Source of the DNA: Actinomycetes bacterium
GTDB lineage: Bacteria > Actinomycetota > Actinomycetes > Mycobacteriales > Mycobacteriaceae
Length of the DNA stretch: 26,668 nt
NCBI GenBank assembly: GCA_023415515.1
Contig: JAEZKH010000166.1
Coordinates: 1 to 26,668 of the forward strand
Reading direction: 5' to 3'
Shown: positions 1 through 7,566 of the stretch, one piece after another
How the letters are laid out: the number at the start of each line of letters is the position of its first letter
Position numbering within the stretch: position 1 is the first letter of the stretch
Position numbers and translations under genes: made by a program
The notes under the pieces: model-generated
What the model saw: only the letters and a program-made list of their open reading frames with translations
Databases searched by the model: none
What the model was told of the DNA's origin: nothing

Positions 1-278
1 ACGCGGTCGTGACAACCGACCAGGTCCGAGCGGGCCGTCCCGCGCCGTATCTGATCTTCCGTGCGATGGAGGCTCTCGGCGTGCAGAGCGTCGCCGAGGT
101 GCTCGTCGCCGGCGACACACCGAACGATCTCCGGGCGGGCACGAACGCAGGTGCGAGGTATGTCGTAGGCGTGCTGACCGGCGCCCACGACGCGGAAACA
201 CTGCGCCCCGAGCCCCATACGCATATTCTGACCAGCGCAGCGACCATCCCCGAGGTGCTCGGGCTACGGGGGCCGTGA
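1..278 (+). CDS. Phosphonatase-like HAD hydrolase, C-terminal part (5' end outside window)
   Basis: The reading frame is open from the left edge (first full codon at base 3) to a TGA at 276-278, so only the last 91 residues are present. The run GRPAPYLIFRAMEALGV, then VAGDTPNDLRAGTNAGA and VVGVLTGAHDAETL, is the back half of a HAD subfamily IA phosphatase: the Lys/Arg-containing loop, then motif IV (GDTPND) that binds Mg2+. The wording is closest to the phosphonatase-like hydrolase family related to PhnX (phosphonoacetaldehyde hydrolase). The catalytic Asp and cap domain lie outside the window, so the substrate cannot be judged. It precedes the sulfonate transporter genes by 135 bases on the same strand, which suggests shared use on small C2 organo-sulfur or organo-phosphorus compounds; that link is inference. 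Confidence 0.8.
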   Translation, partial: AVVTTDQVRAGRPAPYLIFRAMEALGVQSVAEVLVAGDTPNDLRAGTNAGARYVVGVLTGAHDAETLRPEPHTHILTSAATIPEVLGLRGP

Positions 279-413
279 CAACAAGAGTGGTGAGGATCTG
301 GTACCCCCGAAACGCACCGATGTGGACCTTTTCTGGTCCTGTGACCTGCGCCACCATTGCGGAGGTACCCGTCACGAGGGTGTCCGCGTGACCCGTACGA
401 AGGGTGGTTCTTG
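279..413 (+). promoter_or_regulatory. Leader/promoter region of the sulfonate transporter operon
   Basis: This is a 135-base gap with three symmetric elements. A long-range inverted repeat pairs GGTACCCCC (300-308) with GGAGGTACC (361-369), one mismatch. A 5-bp hairpin pairs GGACC (324-328) with GGTCC (335-339). GTGACCTGCGCCAC (341-354) differs by one base from a GTGA-N6-TCAC CRP-type site. The hexamer CTGGTC (333-338) also occurs in the aminotransferase/regulator promoter at 5699. No confident -35/-10 pair was found. The start at 414 is preceded by GAAGGG as ribosome-binding site. Confidence 0.35.
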
Positions 414-1319
414 ATGACCAGCAGCACCACGTCCTCTCCCCCCACCGGTACTGCGCCGGATCCCGATGCGGCCGCGCGCGAGGCGCAACGTCGCGACACC
501 GCGGAACGCAGGCGTCAACTGTTGCGACGCACGCTGGTCCGCGTCACCGCGCTCGTCGTCTTCCTCGGATTGTGGTGGCTGGTCACCTCCTTGCAGCTGA
601 TCAAGCCCCTCTACCTGCCGTCGCCGTCTGCCGTGTGGCATGCGTTCGTGCTGGCCAACACCGACCACCCGATCGCGCCGGGCGTGCCGAGGATGGTCAA
701 GGGCGAGCAGAACTACTACCTGTGGGAACATCTCATCGCCAGCCTGCAGCGAATCGGTGTCGGGGTCGGCTGGGCCATCGTCTTCGGCCCGATACTCGGC
801 TTCGCCATGGCGACCTTCAGGCCGGTCGCCACGATCATCGAGCCCTACCTCAACTTCTTGCGGGCGTTGCCGCCGCTGGGTTACATCGGCATCTTGATCG
901 TCTGGTTCGGCATCGGCGACACCTCCAAGATGTGGCTGCTGTTCCTCGCCGCGTTCCCGCCGATCACCATCGCCACCATCAACGGTGTCCGCGGCGTGCG
1001 CGAGGAGCGCATCAACGGCGCACTGTCGCTGGGGGCGAGCAGACTGCAGACGATCACCCACGTGGTGCTGCCCTCTTCGCTACCCGATGTGATCAGTGGT
1101 ATCCGGATCGCCGTCGGGTTCGCGTGGACCACCGTGGTGGCGGCCGAGTTGAACAACGGCATCCCCGGCATCGGCGGGCTCGCCTACCTTTCCGGTACCG
1201 AATTGAAGACACCCCTCACCATCGCGTGCATCATCGTGATCGGCATCGCCGCCATCCTGCTCGACCTGGCCATCAAGGGGGTCGAGAAAGTGCTTGTTCC
1301 CTGGCGCGGAAAAGCATGA
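414..1319 (+). CDS. tauC: TauC-like sulfonate ABC transporter permease
   Basis: Inner-membrane permease of a nitrate/sulfonate/taurine-type ABC importer, 301 aa. The ATG at 414 is chosen because a GAAGGG ribosome-binding site sits before it; an upstream in-frame ATG at 357 would add 19 unlikely residues. After a polar N-terminal tail of about 40 residues come about six membrane segments (about 41-60, 112-134, 151-168, 172-190, 233-247, 267-286). The cytoplasmic EAA loop that docks on the ATPase lies at about 203-232 (ALSLGASRLQTITHVVLP then SGIRIA), typical of the TauC/SsuC family. It is followed 34 bases later by the binding protein and then the ATPase, so all three transporter parts are present, in the order permease - binding protein - ATPase rather than the usual tauABC. 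The taurine assignment rests on TauA similarity and on the neighbouring aminotransferase and Pta; other alkanesulfonates are possible. Confidence 0.88.
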   Translation: MTSSTTSSPPTGTAPDPDAAAREAQRRDTAERRRQLLRRTLVRVTALVVFLGLWWLVTSLQLIKPLYLPSPSAVWHAFVLANTDHPIAPGVPRMVKGEQNYYLWEHLIASLQRIGVGVGWAIVFGPILGFAMATFRPVATIIEPYLNFLRALPPLGYIGILIVWFGIGDTSKMWLLFLAAFPPITIATINGVRGVREERINGALSLGASRLQTITHVVLPSSLPDVISGIRIAVGFAWTTVVAAELNNGIPGIGGLAYLSGTELKTPLTIACIIVIGIAAILLDLAIKGVEKVLVPWRGKA

Positions 1320-1353
1320 GCGCCAACCTGTCCCACCAACCGATGGAGTTGTC

Positions 1354-2430
1354 ATGACACGTTCGCATCGTCTCCCTGTTCGTATCCTTGCGGCGGCCTT
1401 CGCCGTCGTGGGCATGGCCGCGCTGAGCGGCTGCGTCGAATCGAACCGGCCCGCCGACGAGTCGGCAGGCGGCGGTGAGTGCCCGTTCGAAGCCGATCCG
1501 TCGGTGACGTCGACGGTGCGCATCGCCTACCAGAACATCCCCAACGGCGACCTCGTCGTGAAAGACCAGCGGATGCTGGAGAACTGCATGCCGAATGCGA
1601 AGATCACGTGGAACAAGTTCGACTCGGGCGGCGACGTCATCCAGGCATTCGGATCGAACAGCGCCGACCTCGGCCTCATCGGCTCGAGCCCGGCAACCAA
1701 GGCGCTGTCCGCGCCCCTGAACATCCCGATGAAGGTGGTCTGGATCCACGACGTCATCGGAAAAGCCGAATCGCTTGCGGTGAAGGACAAGGCCGTCAAC
1801 GACATCACGCAACTCAAGGGCAAGACCATCGCGGTGGCGTTCAGCTCGACGGCGCATTACAGCCTGCTGCAGGCGCTGCAGGACGCGGGGATGGATCCCG
1901 CGAAGGACGTGTCGATCGTCAACCTCGCGCCAGACAAGATGCCGTCGGCGTGGGAGGGCGGCCAGATCGACGCCGCGTGGGTGTGGGATCCGACGCTGTC
2001 GGAACTCCTCGCCAGCGACGGCCACATCATCATCTCCAGCGAGGACACCGCGAAGGCCGGCAAGCCCACCTACGACCTCGGCGCCGCGACGACGAGCTTC
2101 ATCGATGCCAACCCTGCCTTCATGACCGCCTGGGCCAAAGCGCAGAACGCAGCGGTGGGACTGATCAACGACAAGCCCGACGAGGCGTCGGTGAGCATCG
2201 GCGCGGTGATGGGGATCAGCCCCGATGACGTGAAGAAGCAGTTCGCGGGCTATGAATATCTGCCCGCCAAGGAGCAGGCCAGCGCCGATTACCTCGGCGG
2301 CAAGATGGCCAAGGACCTGGAGGCCACCGCGGGCTTCCTGCTCAAGCAGGGTGGCATCACCGCGGTCAGCGCTCCCGCGGTGTACGCGGGCGGCGTCGAT
2401 CCCAAGCCTGCGGAGGCGGCAGCGCAATGA
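1354..2430 (+). CDS. tauA: TauA-like sulfonate-binding lipoprotein
   Basis: Solute-binding protein that captures the sulfonate outside the membrane, 358 aa. The ATG at 1354 has GGAG upstream and gives a clean lipoprotein signal peptide: MTRSHR, a hydrophobic stretch, and lipobox LSGC with the lipidated Cys at residue 27. The mature part shows the marks of TauA: VRIAYQNIP, KFDSGGDVIQAF, the ligand-loop GSSPATK, KGKTIAVAFSSTAHYSLLQA and AWEGGQIDAAWVWDP, which align by eye along most of E. coli TauA. Its TGA overlaps the ATG of the ATPase (ATGA at 2427-2430), so the two are translationally coupled. Lipid anchoring is expected for a mycobacterium, which holds its binding proteins on the plasma membrane. 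Taurine is the most likely ligand, but the sequence alone does not exclude other short aliphatic sulfonates. Confidence 0.88.
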   Translation: MTRSHRLPVRILAAAFAVVGMAALSGCVESNRPADESAGGGECPFEADPSVTSTVRIAYQNIPNGDLVVKDQRMLENCMPNAKITWNKFDSGGDVIQAFGSNSADLGLIGSSPATKALSAPLNIPMKVVWIHDVIGKAESLAVKDKAVNDITQLKGKTIAVAFSSTAHYSLLQALQDAGMDPAKDVSIVNLAPDKMPSAWEGGQIDAAWVWDPTLSELLASDGHIIISSEDTAKAGKPTYDLGAATTSFIDANPAFMTAWAKAQNAAVGLINDKPDEASVSIGAVMGISPDDVKKQFAGYEYLPAKEQASADYLGGKMAKDLEATAGFLLKQGGITAVSAPAVYAGGVDPKPAEAAAQ

Positions 2431-3242
2431 CCAAGTCGGCCGCGGCCGTCACCGACACCGCGACTCAGCGGCTGGTGGTCGACCACGTCACCCAGCGGTA
2501 TCTCAGCAAGGGCACCCAGGTGCACGCGCTCTCCGACATCGACCTCGTGATCGAGCCGGGCGAGTTCGTCTGCGTCGCAGGACCTTCGGGCTGTGGCAAA
2601 ACGACCCTGCTGCAGCTTCTCGCCGGGTTCATCCACCCCACCGAGGGTTCGATCACCATCGATGGCAAGAAGATCACCGCCCCGGGCTCCGAACGTGGTG
2701 TGGTCTTTCAGCAGTCCAACCTCTATCCGTGGCTGTCGGTGCTGGGCAACGTGGAGTTCGGCCCGCGGCTGCGTCGGGTGGACAAGGCCAAGCGCCGCGC
2801 CGACGCCCACCGGTATCTGGACATGGTGGGGCTCAAGGACTTCGCGCAACGCCGTCCATATGAGCTCTCCGGCGGTATGCAACAGCGCTGCCAGATTGCC
2901 CGGGTGCTCGCCAACGACCCGGAGATCGTGTTGATGGACGAGCCGTTCGGTGCGCTGGACGCACTCACCCGCGAACGTCTGCAGCTCGAGCTGCTCAACA
3001 TCTGGCGGGAGACGAAGAAGACGATTTTCTTCATAACCCACAGCGTGGAAGAAGCCATCTTCCTCGGCAGCAGGGTCATCGTGATGAGCGCCCGCCCAGG
3101 GCGCATCGTCTTCGACGAGCAGGTCGACTTTTCGAGGCAGGTCGGACGGCGCCTCGGCGCCGAACTGCGCACCCTGCCCGAATTCATCGCGCTGCGAGAC
3201 AAAGTCAGCCGCAAGATCTACGAGTCTGCAGACGGCCACTAA
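2427..3242 (+). CDS. tauB: TauB-like sulfonate ABC transporter ATPase
   Basis: Cytoplasmic ATPase of the importer, 271 aa, normal for TauB/SsuB. It has Walker A GPSGCGKTT at residues 52-60, the Q-loop in VVFQQSNLYPW, signature LSGGMQQR, Walker B IVLMDEPFGALD and the switch His in FFITHSVEEA. FGALD and THSVEEA are typical of the nitrate/sulfonate/taurine branch. The start overlaps the tauA stop (ATGA), and Pta begins 20 bases after its stop, so permease, binding protein, ATPase and Pta look like one operon. Nothing is missing from the catalytic set. Confidence 0.9.
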   Translation: MTKSAAAVTDTATQRLVVDHVTQRYLSKGTQVHALSDIDLVIEPGEFVCVAGPSGCGKTTLLQLLAGFIHPTEGSITIDGKKITAPGSERGVVFQQSNLYPWLSVLGNVEFGPRLRRVDKAKRRADAHRYLDMVGLKDFAQRRPYELSGGMQQRCQIARVLANDPEIVLMDEPFGALDALTRERLQLELLNIWRETKKTIFFITHSVEEAIFLGSRVIVMSARPGRIVFDEQVDFSRQVGRRLGAELRTLPEFIALRDKVSRKIYESADGH

Positions 3243-3262
3243 CACTTCCGGAGGGTGTTTTC

Positions 3263-4273
3263 TTGACGACTCTCGCCGATGGCGCCCAGCCGGTCGGGCA
3301 GAACGAGATCATCGATCGGTGGCGCGCCACCGTCGACGGCGCCGGACTCGTCGTGGCCCTGCCCGACGCGGAGGATCCCCGCGTGCTCGGCGCGGCCTGC
3401 CAACTCGCCGCCGACGGAGTGATCGCACCGCGACTGTTCGGAGACGCGTCGCGGATCCGGGCGGCGGCCCGAAGGCACGGGGTCGACCTGTCTGACGAGA
3501 TCTTTGTCGATGTCCGCGACGCGATGTCCGACGACGACGTGCGTGCCGCGCTCGAAGCCGGCTTCGCGCGCCACCCCGAGCGAATTGCCCAAGCCGCAAC
3601 CGATCCCGTGTTCGTCGCGGCGGCGGCGGTGCGGGCGGGGACGGTGCACGCCTGCGTCGCCGGGGCCACGAGGCCGACGCCCGACGTGTTGCGGGCGGGG
3701 CTGCGGGTGGTCGGGCTCGCGCCGGGCATCAAGACGTTGAGCAGTGCCTTTCTGATGGTGCTGCCCGACGGCCGCCAGTTGACGTTCTCCGACTGCGCCG
3801 TCGTTCCCGCCCCGTCCGCCGACGAGCTGGCGGACATCGCGATCGCAGCCGCGGCAACCCATCTCAGCCTCACCGACCACGATCCCGTGGTCGCCATGTT
3901 GTCGTTCTCGACCAAGGGCAGCGCAGCCCATCCGGATGTCGACACGGTCAACGCGGCAACCGAACTCGTCCGTGAACGCGAACCCGGACTGCGTATCGAC
4001 GGTGAGCTTCAGCTGGACGCCGCGCTTGTCGCGTCGGTGGCCGCGGCCAAGGCGCCGGGCTCCGATGTCGCGGGGGAGGCCAACGTTCTGGTCTTCCCGA
4101 ATCTCGGGGCGGGCAACATCGGCTACAAGCTGGCCGAAAGGCTTGGTGGCGCAATGGCACTCGGGCCCATTCTGCAGGGTCTGTCGGCTCCGCTGAACGA
4201 TCTGTCCCGCGGCTGCAGCAGCAGGGACATCGAGGTGATGTCCCTGCTGAGCGCGGTACAAGTCAAGCGGTGA
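3263..4273 (+). CDS. pta: Phosphate acetyltransferase
   Basis: Converts acetyl phosphate and CoA to acetyl-CoA and phosphate; 336 aa, the short Pta form without the N-terminal DRTGG domain. The start is a TTG at 3263, supported by CCGGAGGG at 3248-3255 with good spacing. Family marks are CVAGATRPTPDVLRAGL (about 131-147), GIKTLSSAFLMVLPDG (155-170), AMLSFSTKGSA (211-221) and, near the C-terminus, NVLVFPNLGAGNIGYKLAER. It lies 20 bases after the sulfonate ATPase gene. No acetate kinase is beside it, so it is probably not the housekeeping ack-pta pair. In taurine dissimilation, sulfoacetaldehyde acetyltransferase (Xsc) releases sulfite and acetyl phosphate, and a dedicated Pta turns the latter into acetyl-CoA; this context fits that role. 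Its 3' end is 3 bases from that of the convergent aminotransferase gene. Confidence 0.9.
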   Translation: MTTLADGAQPVGQNEIIDRWRATVDGAGLVVALPDAEDPRVLGAACQLAADGVIAPRLFGDASRIRAAARRHGVDLSDEIFVDVRDAMSDDDVRAALEAGFARHPERIAQAATDPVFVAAAAVRAGTVHACVAGATRPTPDVLRAGLRVVGLAPGIKTLSSAFLMVLPDGRQLTFSDCAVVPAPSADELADIAIAAAATHLSLTDHDPVVAMLSFSTKGSAAHPDVDTVNAATELVREREPGLRIDGELQLDAALVASVAAAKAPGSDVAGEANVLVFPNLGAGNIGYKLAERLGGAMALGPILQGLSAPLNDLSRGCSSRDIEVMSLLSAVQVKR

Positions 4274-4276
4274 CCA

Positions 4277-5641
4277 CTAGGGCTGCACTGTCTTTTCGAC
4301 GTCGGTCAGCATCCCGTCGATACCGTGCAGCAGTTCGGCGAGGACATCGTCGTCGGCCACCAGCGGAGGCGACACCATCAGCATCGTCGCGCCGCGGTCG
4401 TCGCCGCGCAGGATCACCTTGGTGCGCTTGAACGATTCGGGCAGCACCTCGCGGAGAACGGCGATCGACTCCTCCTCGGTGAGCTCGCGACCGCCGTTGT
4501 GGTCGGCCGTCAACTCGATGGCGTAGAAGAAGCCGGTGCCGCGAATGTCTTTCACGCAGCGGTGCGCCTTCTGGAGCGAGTCGAGCGCGGCTCTGAACTT
4601 CGGCGCCCGGGCGGACACGTTGCCGAGCACGTTCTCGTCGCGCATCGCGGTGATGTTGGCGGTAGCGACGGCGGTCGACACCGGGTGACCGCCCCACGTC
4701 GCACCGTGGGTGAACACGCCGCCTCTGGCGGACTCGAAGAGATCCTGCACCAGATGCTCGCGGGCGATCATGCCGCCGAGCGGCGCGTACCCGGACGTCG
4801 ATCCCTTGGCGAACGTGATCATGTCCGGCACGACACCCGTCAGCCCGTGGCCGAACCAGTGGCCGAGCCGACCGAACGAGCAGATGACCTCGTCGGAGAC
4901 GAGCAGGATGCCGTACTTGTCGCAGATCGCGCGAAGTGCCTGCCAGTAGCCGTCCGGCGGCACGAGCGCACCACGGCCGTTCTGCACGGGTTCGGCGAAC
5001 ACTGCGGCGATCGTGTCGGGTCCCTCCTCGACGATCACCTGTTCGATCGCCTGCACGCACGGCAACTCGTCGGCCGGTCCGCAGTCGCCCAGGTAGCCGA
5101 GGGTGTTCGGCACACTGCGAACGCCTGGCAGCAGCGGGCCGAAGGGCTCCTTGATCTTGGGCAGCTGGGTAACCGACAACGCGCCAAGAGTCGTTCCGTG
5201 GTATGCCATTTCGCGACTGATGATCTTGGTCCGCTCCGGCTGGCCCTGGCTGTGGTGATACTGGCGGGCGAACTTCACCGCGGTTTCGACCGCCTCCGAA
5301 CCGGAGTTGACGAAGAACGTGGTGCCGAGGTCGCCGGGTGCCAGTTCCGCGATCAAGCCGGCGGCCTCGATCGCGGGCGGGTGGGCCATGCCCCAGTTCG
5401 AGGCGTAGGCCAGCGTGTTGACCTGTTCGGCCGCCGCTGCAGCGATGTCGCTTCGGCCGTGACCCATGTTGACGCAGAAGAGGCCCGCGAGGCCGTCGAG
5501 GTAACGTTCGCCCTCGGTGTCGATCAGGTAGCTGCCCTCACCGCGAACGAAGACCGGAAAATCGGTGTCCCAGGCTGATTTACGAGTGAAATGGGGACCG
5601 AGGTGGCGACGGGCACGCGCCCGCAGTTCGTTTCCGTTCAC
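4277..5641 (-). CDS. tpa: Class III aminotransferase, probable taurine:pyruvate aminotransferase
   Basis: PLP-dependent omega-aminotransferase predicted to move the amino group of taurine to pyruvate, giving sulfoacetaldehyde and alanine. The GTG at 5641 is chosen because GAAGGAG precedes it and it gives 454 aa, matching known Tpa enzymes; the open frame extends upstream to 5812 but that part is not protein-like. Visible features are the PLP phosphate loop VNSGSEAVE (111-119), YHGTTLGALSVT, the cofactor Asp in LLVSDEVICSFGR (D250) and the Schiff-base Lys in ITFAKGSTSGYAPLGG (K279). Fold type I class III is certain. Taurine as donor is inferred from the sulfonate transporter, Pta and the divergent TauR-like regulator. 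Alternatives are beta-alanine, GABA or diamine:pyruvate aminotransferase. Confidence 0.8.
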   Translation of the reverse strand: MNGNELRARARRHLGPHFTRKSAWDTDFPVFVRGEGSYLIDTEGERYLDGLAGLFCVNMGHGRSDIAAAAAEQVNTLAYASNWGMAHPPAIEAAGLIAELAPGDLGTTFFVNSGSEAVETAVKFARQYHHSQGQPERTKIISREMAYHGTTLGALSVTQLPKIKEPFGPLLPGVRSVPNTLGYLGDCGPADELPCVQAIEQVIVEEGPDTIAAVFAEPVQNGRGALVPPDGYWQALRAICDKYGILLVSDEVICSFGRLGHWFGHGLTGVVPDMITFAKGSTSGYAPLGGMIAREHLVQDLFESARGGVFTHGATWGGHPVSTAVATANITAMRDENVLGNVSARAPKFRAALDSLQKAHRCVKDIRGTGFFYAIELTADHNGGRELTEEESIAVLREVLPESFKRTKVILRGDDRGATMLMVSPPLVADDDVLAELLHGIDGMLTDVEKTVQP

Positions 5642-5805
5642 GGCTGACTCCTTCGCGACTCTCACCGGATGGCTCGAACATATCGGCCGATTGGCCTGCT
5701 GGTCAGAGCCAGAAACCGAGCGATCGATGGGTCCAGTGCGACGCGGCCGAACCCGTCTCGGCGCATACTGATCATGGCCACCAGCCGGGCAGATCGGAAG
5801 GAAAG
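5642..5805. promoter_or_regulatory. Divergent promoter region, tpa / MocR regulator
   Basis: This 164-base gap must hold both promoters. CTGGTCAGAGCCAG (5699-5712) has CTGG/CCAG arms, and GGTCCA (5730-5735, TGGACC on the other strand) recalls TGGACC/TGGTCC in front of the transporter operon (323-339). A possible minus-strand promoter for the aminotransferase is CTGACC - 18 bases - TATGTT, about 30-55 bases upstream of its start; it is weak. MocR regulators usually bind repeats in such divergent gaps. Confidence 0.35.
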
Positions 5806-7275
5806 TTGCCAAGAACCCTCATCGAGATCGACAGAAGTTCCGCCGAGCCGCTGTATCGGCAGGTGCGACGGGCGATCGAACACGGCATCGCCAGCGGCGT
5901 CTTCGACATCCACCACCGGTTACCGAGTTCGCGGGAGCTCGCCATCGATCTTGCGGTGTCCCGCAACACGATCAACCTCGCATACCAGGAACTGATCGCC
6001 GAGGGGTATGTGCGCAGCCACGAGCGTTCCGGCATGTTCGTCAACCCCGAGATGCTCGACGCCGCCGCTGCGGAAACCCGTGTGACGGTTTCGCGAATCG
6101 ACTGGGCGAACCGGATCCGGCCGCAACCAGACGCAGGCATACCCGAGATCGAGAAGACCAGCGATTGGCACCGGTACCCGTATCCGTTTCTCGCCGGCCA
6201 GATCGACCATCGCAGCTTCCCGGCGCGGGCGTGGGTGCGATGTCTGCGCGACGCGCTCTATCATCCGCACGCCCACGCAAGCCTGCAGGACAGCGTGGCG
6301 GCCGACGATCCGATGCTGATCGACATGATCCGCCAGCAACTCCTGCCGCCGAGGGGAATCGCGGCGGAACCGGACGAAATCCTCGTCACCGTCGGTTCGC
6401 AGCAGGGCCTCGACCTCGTCGGCCGGCTGCTGCTCGGTACGGGCGATCGCGTCGCGATCGAGAACCCGGGCTACCTCGACGCCAGACACATCTTCGTGCG
6501 CACAGGCGCGGTCGTGTCGGGGATGGACGTCGACGAGCACGGGATGCGGCCGCCGGACACGCTCGCGGGGACACAGCTGATCTACCTGACGCCGAGCCAT
6601 CACCACCCGACCAACGTGACGCTCGGCGTCGACCGTCGGCGCCGACTGCTCGCGCTCGCGGCCGAGTCGGGAACGGTTGTCGTCGAGGACGACTACGACA
6701 GCGAGTTCCGCTATCACGGCAGCCCGAGCCCGGCGCTGAAGTCGTTCGACACCAGCGGCGACGCCATCTACCTCGGCACGTTCTCGAAATTCCTCGCCCC
6801 CGGCCTCCGGCTGGGTTACCTCGTCGGTCCCGCCGATCTGGTGCGCGAACTGCGCCACGTGCGGCGGTACGTGCTGCGGCACCCGCCGGGGCACACCCAG
6901 CGCGCCCTCGCGCTGCTCATCGACAGCGGCAACTACCACCGCGCGCTGCGCCATCACCGGACGCTGATGAAACGCAAATGGGAGCGGCTCGTGGCAGCGG
7001 TGCACAAGTACCTGCCGTTCCCGACCGGAGCATTCCCGCCGGGTGGAGTCAGCCTGTGGGTGGTGGGGCCGCAGGAACTCGACTGCCGCGACCTGATCCC
7101 CGCCGCGGAGAGCCGAGGGGTGGTCATCGAGCGCGGCGACATCTTCTACATGCAGGACGATCCGCCGCGCAACGTGTTCCGTATCGGGTACGGCGCGATC
7201 AACCCGCGTTCGATCGAGCCCGGCATCGCTCTTCTCGGGCAGGCGTGCGCCGAGGTGCTGTCGAATTCGCTGTGA
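5806..7275 (+). CDS. MocR/GntR-family regulator, TauR-like
   Basis: Transcription factor of the MocR type, 489 aa: an N-terminal GntR winged helix-turn-helix (about 12-80, with EPLYRQVRRAIEHG, LPSSRELAIDLAVSRNTINLAYQEL, GYVRS) joined by a linker to an aminotransferase-like fold I domain (about 120-489). The latter keeps the PLP residues, including EDDYDSEF (294-301) and the Schiff-base Lys in GTFSKFLAPGLRLGYL (K328). The start is a TTG at 5806 with GGAAGGAAAG just before it; spacing is short, so the exact start is not certain. It is divergent from the taurine aminotransferase gene, the usual arrangement for TauR, which activates taurine genes using PLP as cofactor. PdxR and GabR have the same architecture, so the ligand is inferred from neighbours. 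Confidence 0.85.
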   Translation: MPRTLIEIDRSSAEPLYRQVRRAIEHGIASGVFDIHHRLPSSRELAIDLAVSRNTINLAYQELIAEGYVRSHERSGMFVNPEMLDAAAAETRVTVSRIDWANRIRPQPDAGIPEIEKTSDWHRYPYPFLAGQIDHRSFPARAWVRCLRDALYHPHAHASLQDSVAADDPMLIDMIRQQLLPPRGIAAEPDEILVTVGSQQGLDLVGRLLLGTGDRVAIENPGYLDARHIFVRTGAVVSGMDVDEHGMRPPDTLAGTQLIYLTPSHHHPTNVTLGVDRRRRLLALAAESGTVVVEDDYDSEFRYHGSPSPALKSFDTSGDAIYLGTFSKFLAPGLRLGYLVGPADLVRELRHVRRYVLRHPPGHTQRALALLIDSGNYHRALRHHRTLMKRKWERLVAAVHKYLPFPTGAFPPGGVSLWVVGPQELDCRDLIPAAESRGVVIERGDIFYMQDDPPRNVFRIGYGAINPRSIEPGIALLGQACAEVLSNSL

Positions 7276-7322
7276 TCTGCATCACAATACGAATTCGTTG
7301 TGACGCTGGAGATCTGCTGTGA
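7262..7322. promoter_or_regulatory. CRP-type palindrome with extra TGTGA half-sites and a direct repeat
   Basis: TGTGATCTGCATCACA (7271-7286) is an exact TGTGA-N6-TCACA match to the classical CRP box, and it overlaps the TGA of the MocR gene. Further TGTGA half-sites start at 7299 and 7318. The first and third lie in a 14-base direct repeat with one mismatch: CGAATTCGCTGTGA (7262-7275) and CGAATTCGTTGTGA (7290-7303). TCACAA (7282-7287) and TTGTGA (7298-7303) form a second inverted repeat. Mycobacterial CRP binds similar sites. The likely target is the porin about 400 bases downstream. Confidence 0.5.
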
Positions 7323-7330
7323 TGCGTCGA

Positions 7331-7373
7331 CTGGGCAAATAGCCCAGACGCTCAGCGCTTGTCCTGGCGCTGA
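7331..7373 (+). terminator. Two tandem hairpins after the MocR gene
   Basis: CTGGGCAAATAGCCCAG (7331-7347) folds with a 6-bp stem and 5-base loop. Four bases later TCAGCGC (7352-7358) pairs with GCGCTGA (7367-7373), a 7-bp stem. There is no T-tract, so if this terminates the MocR transcript it is of the U-less kind proposed for mycobacteria. It could equally be a structured part of a long porin leader. Confidence 0.4.
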
Positions 7374-7519
7374 CAGCCCTCGCTGATGCCAAAAGGGCAT
7401 TAAAAAGGCGATTTCGTATAAGCACTGCGGGATCGGCGACGCCATGTCCATCCGAGCTGTGTGGGGTGAGCAAACGTCGGCAGGGTTTCGTTGATCCGTC
7501 TGGAAAAGGCCGGAGTCCG

Positions 7520-7549
7520 TTGTCGACCACCGAGCCCGCTGGTTAAATT
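7520..7549 (+). promoter_or_regulatory. Candidate porin promoter
   Basis: TTGTCG (7520-7525), an 18-base spacer and TAAATT (7544-7549) make a plausible vegetative promoter. Transcription would begin near 7556, giving a leader of about 140 bases whose first element is the stem-loop at 7567-7615. The match is moderate (4 of 6 at -35). Confidence 0.35.
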
Positions 7550-7566
7550 CATCTGCCTCAGAACGA

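Noticed and set aside
357..413. Upstream ATG extension of the permease
   Set aside because: ATG 414 has a ribosome-binding site and gives a normal N-terminus; the extra 19 residues are not conserved-looking.
3239..4261. 340-codon minus-strand open frame opposite pta
   Set aside because: Arg/Gly/His-rich composition without any domain; antisense shadow of a clearly coding high-GC gene.
4325..5578. 417-codon plus-strand frame opposite the aminotransferase gene
   Set aside because: Low-complexity, no motif; the minus strand encodes a complete PLP enzyme there.
7387..7399. TGCC-AAAAG-GGCA hairpin as intrinsic terminator
   Set aside because: Stem of 4 bp and no T-tract on either strand after it.
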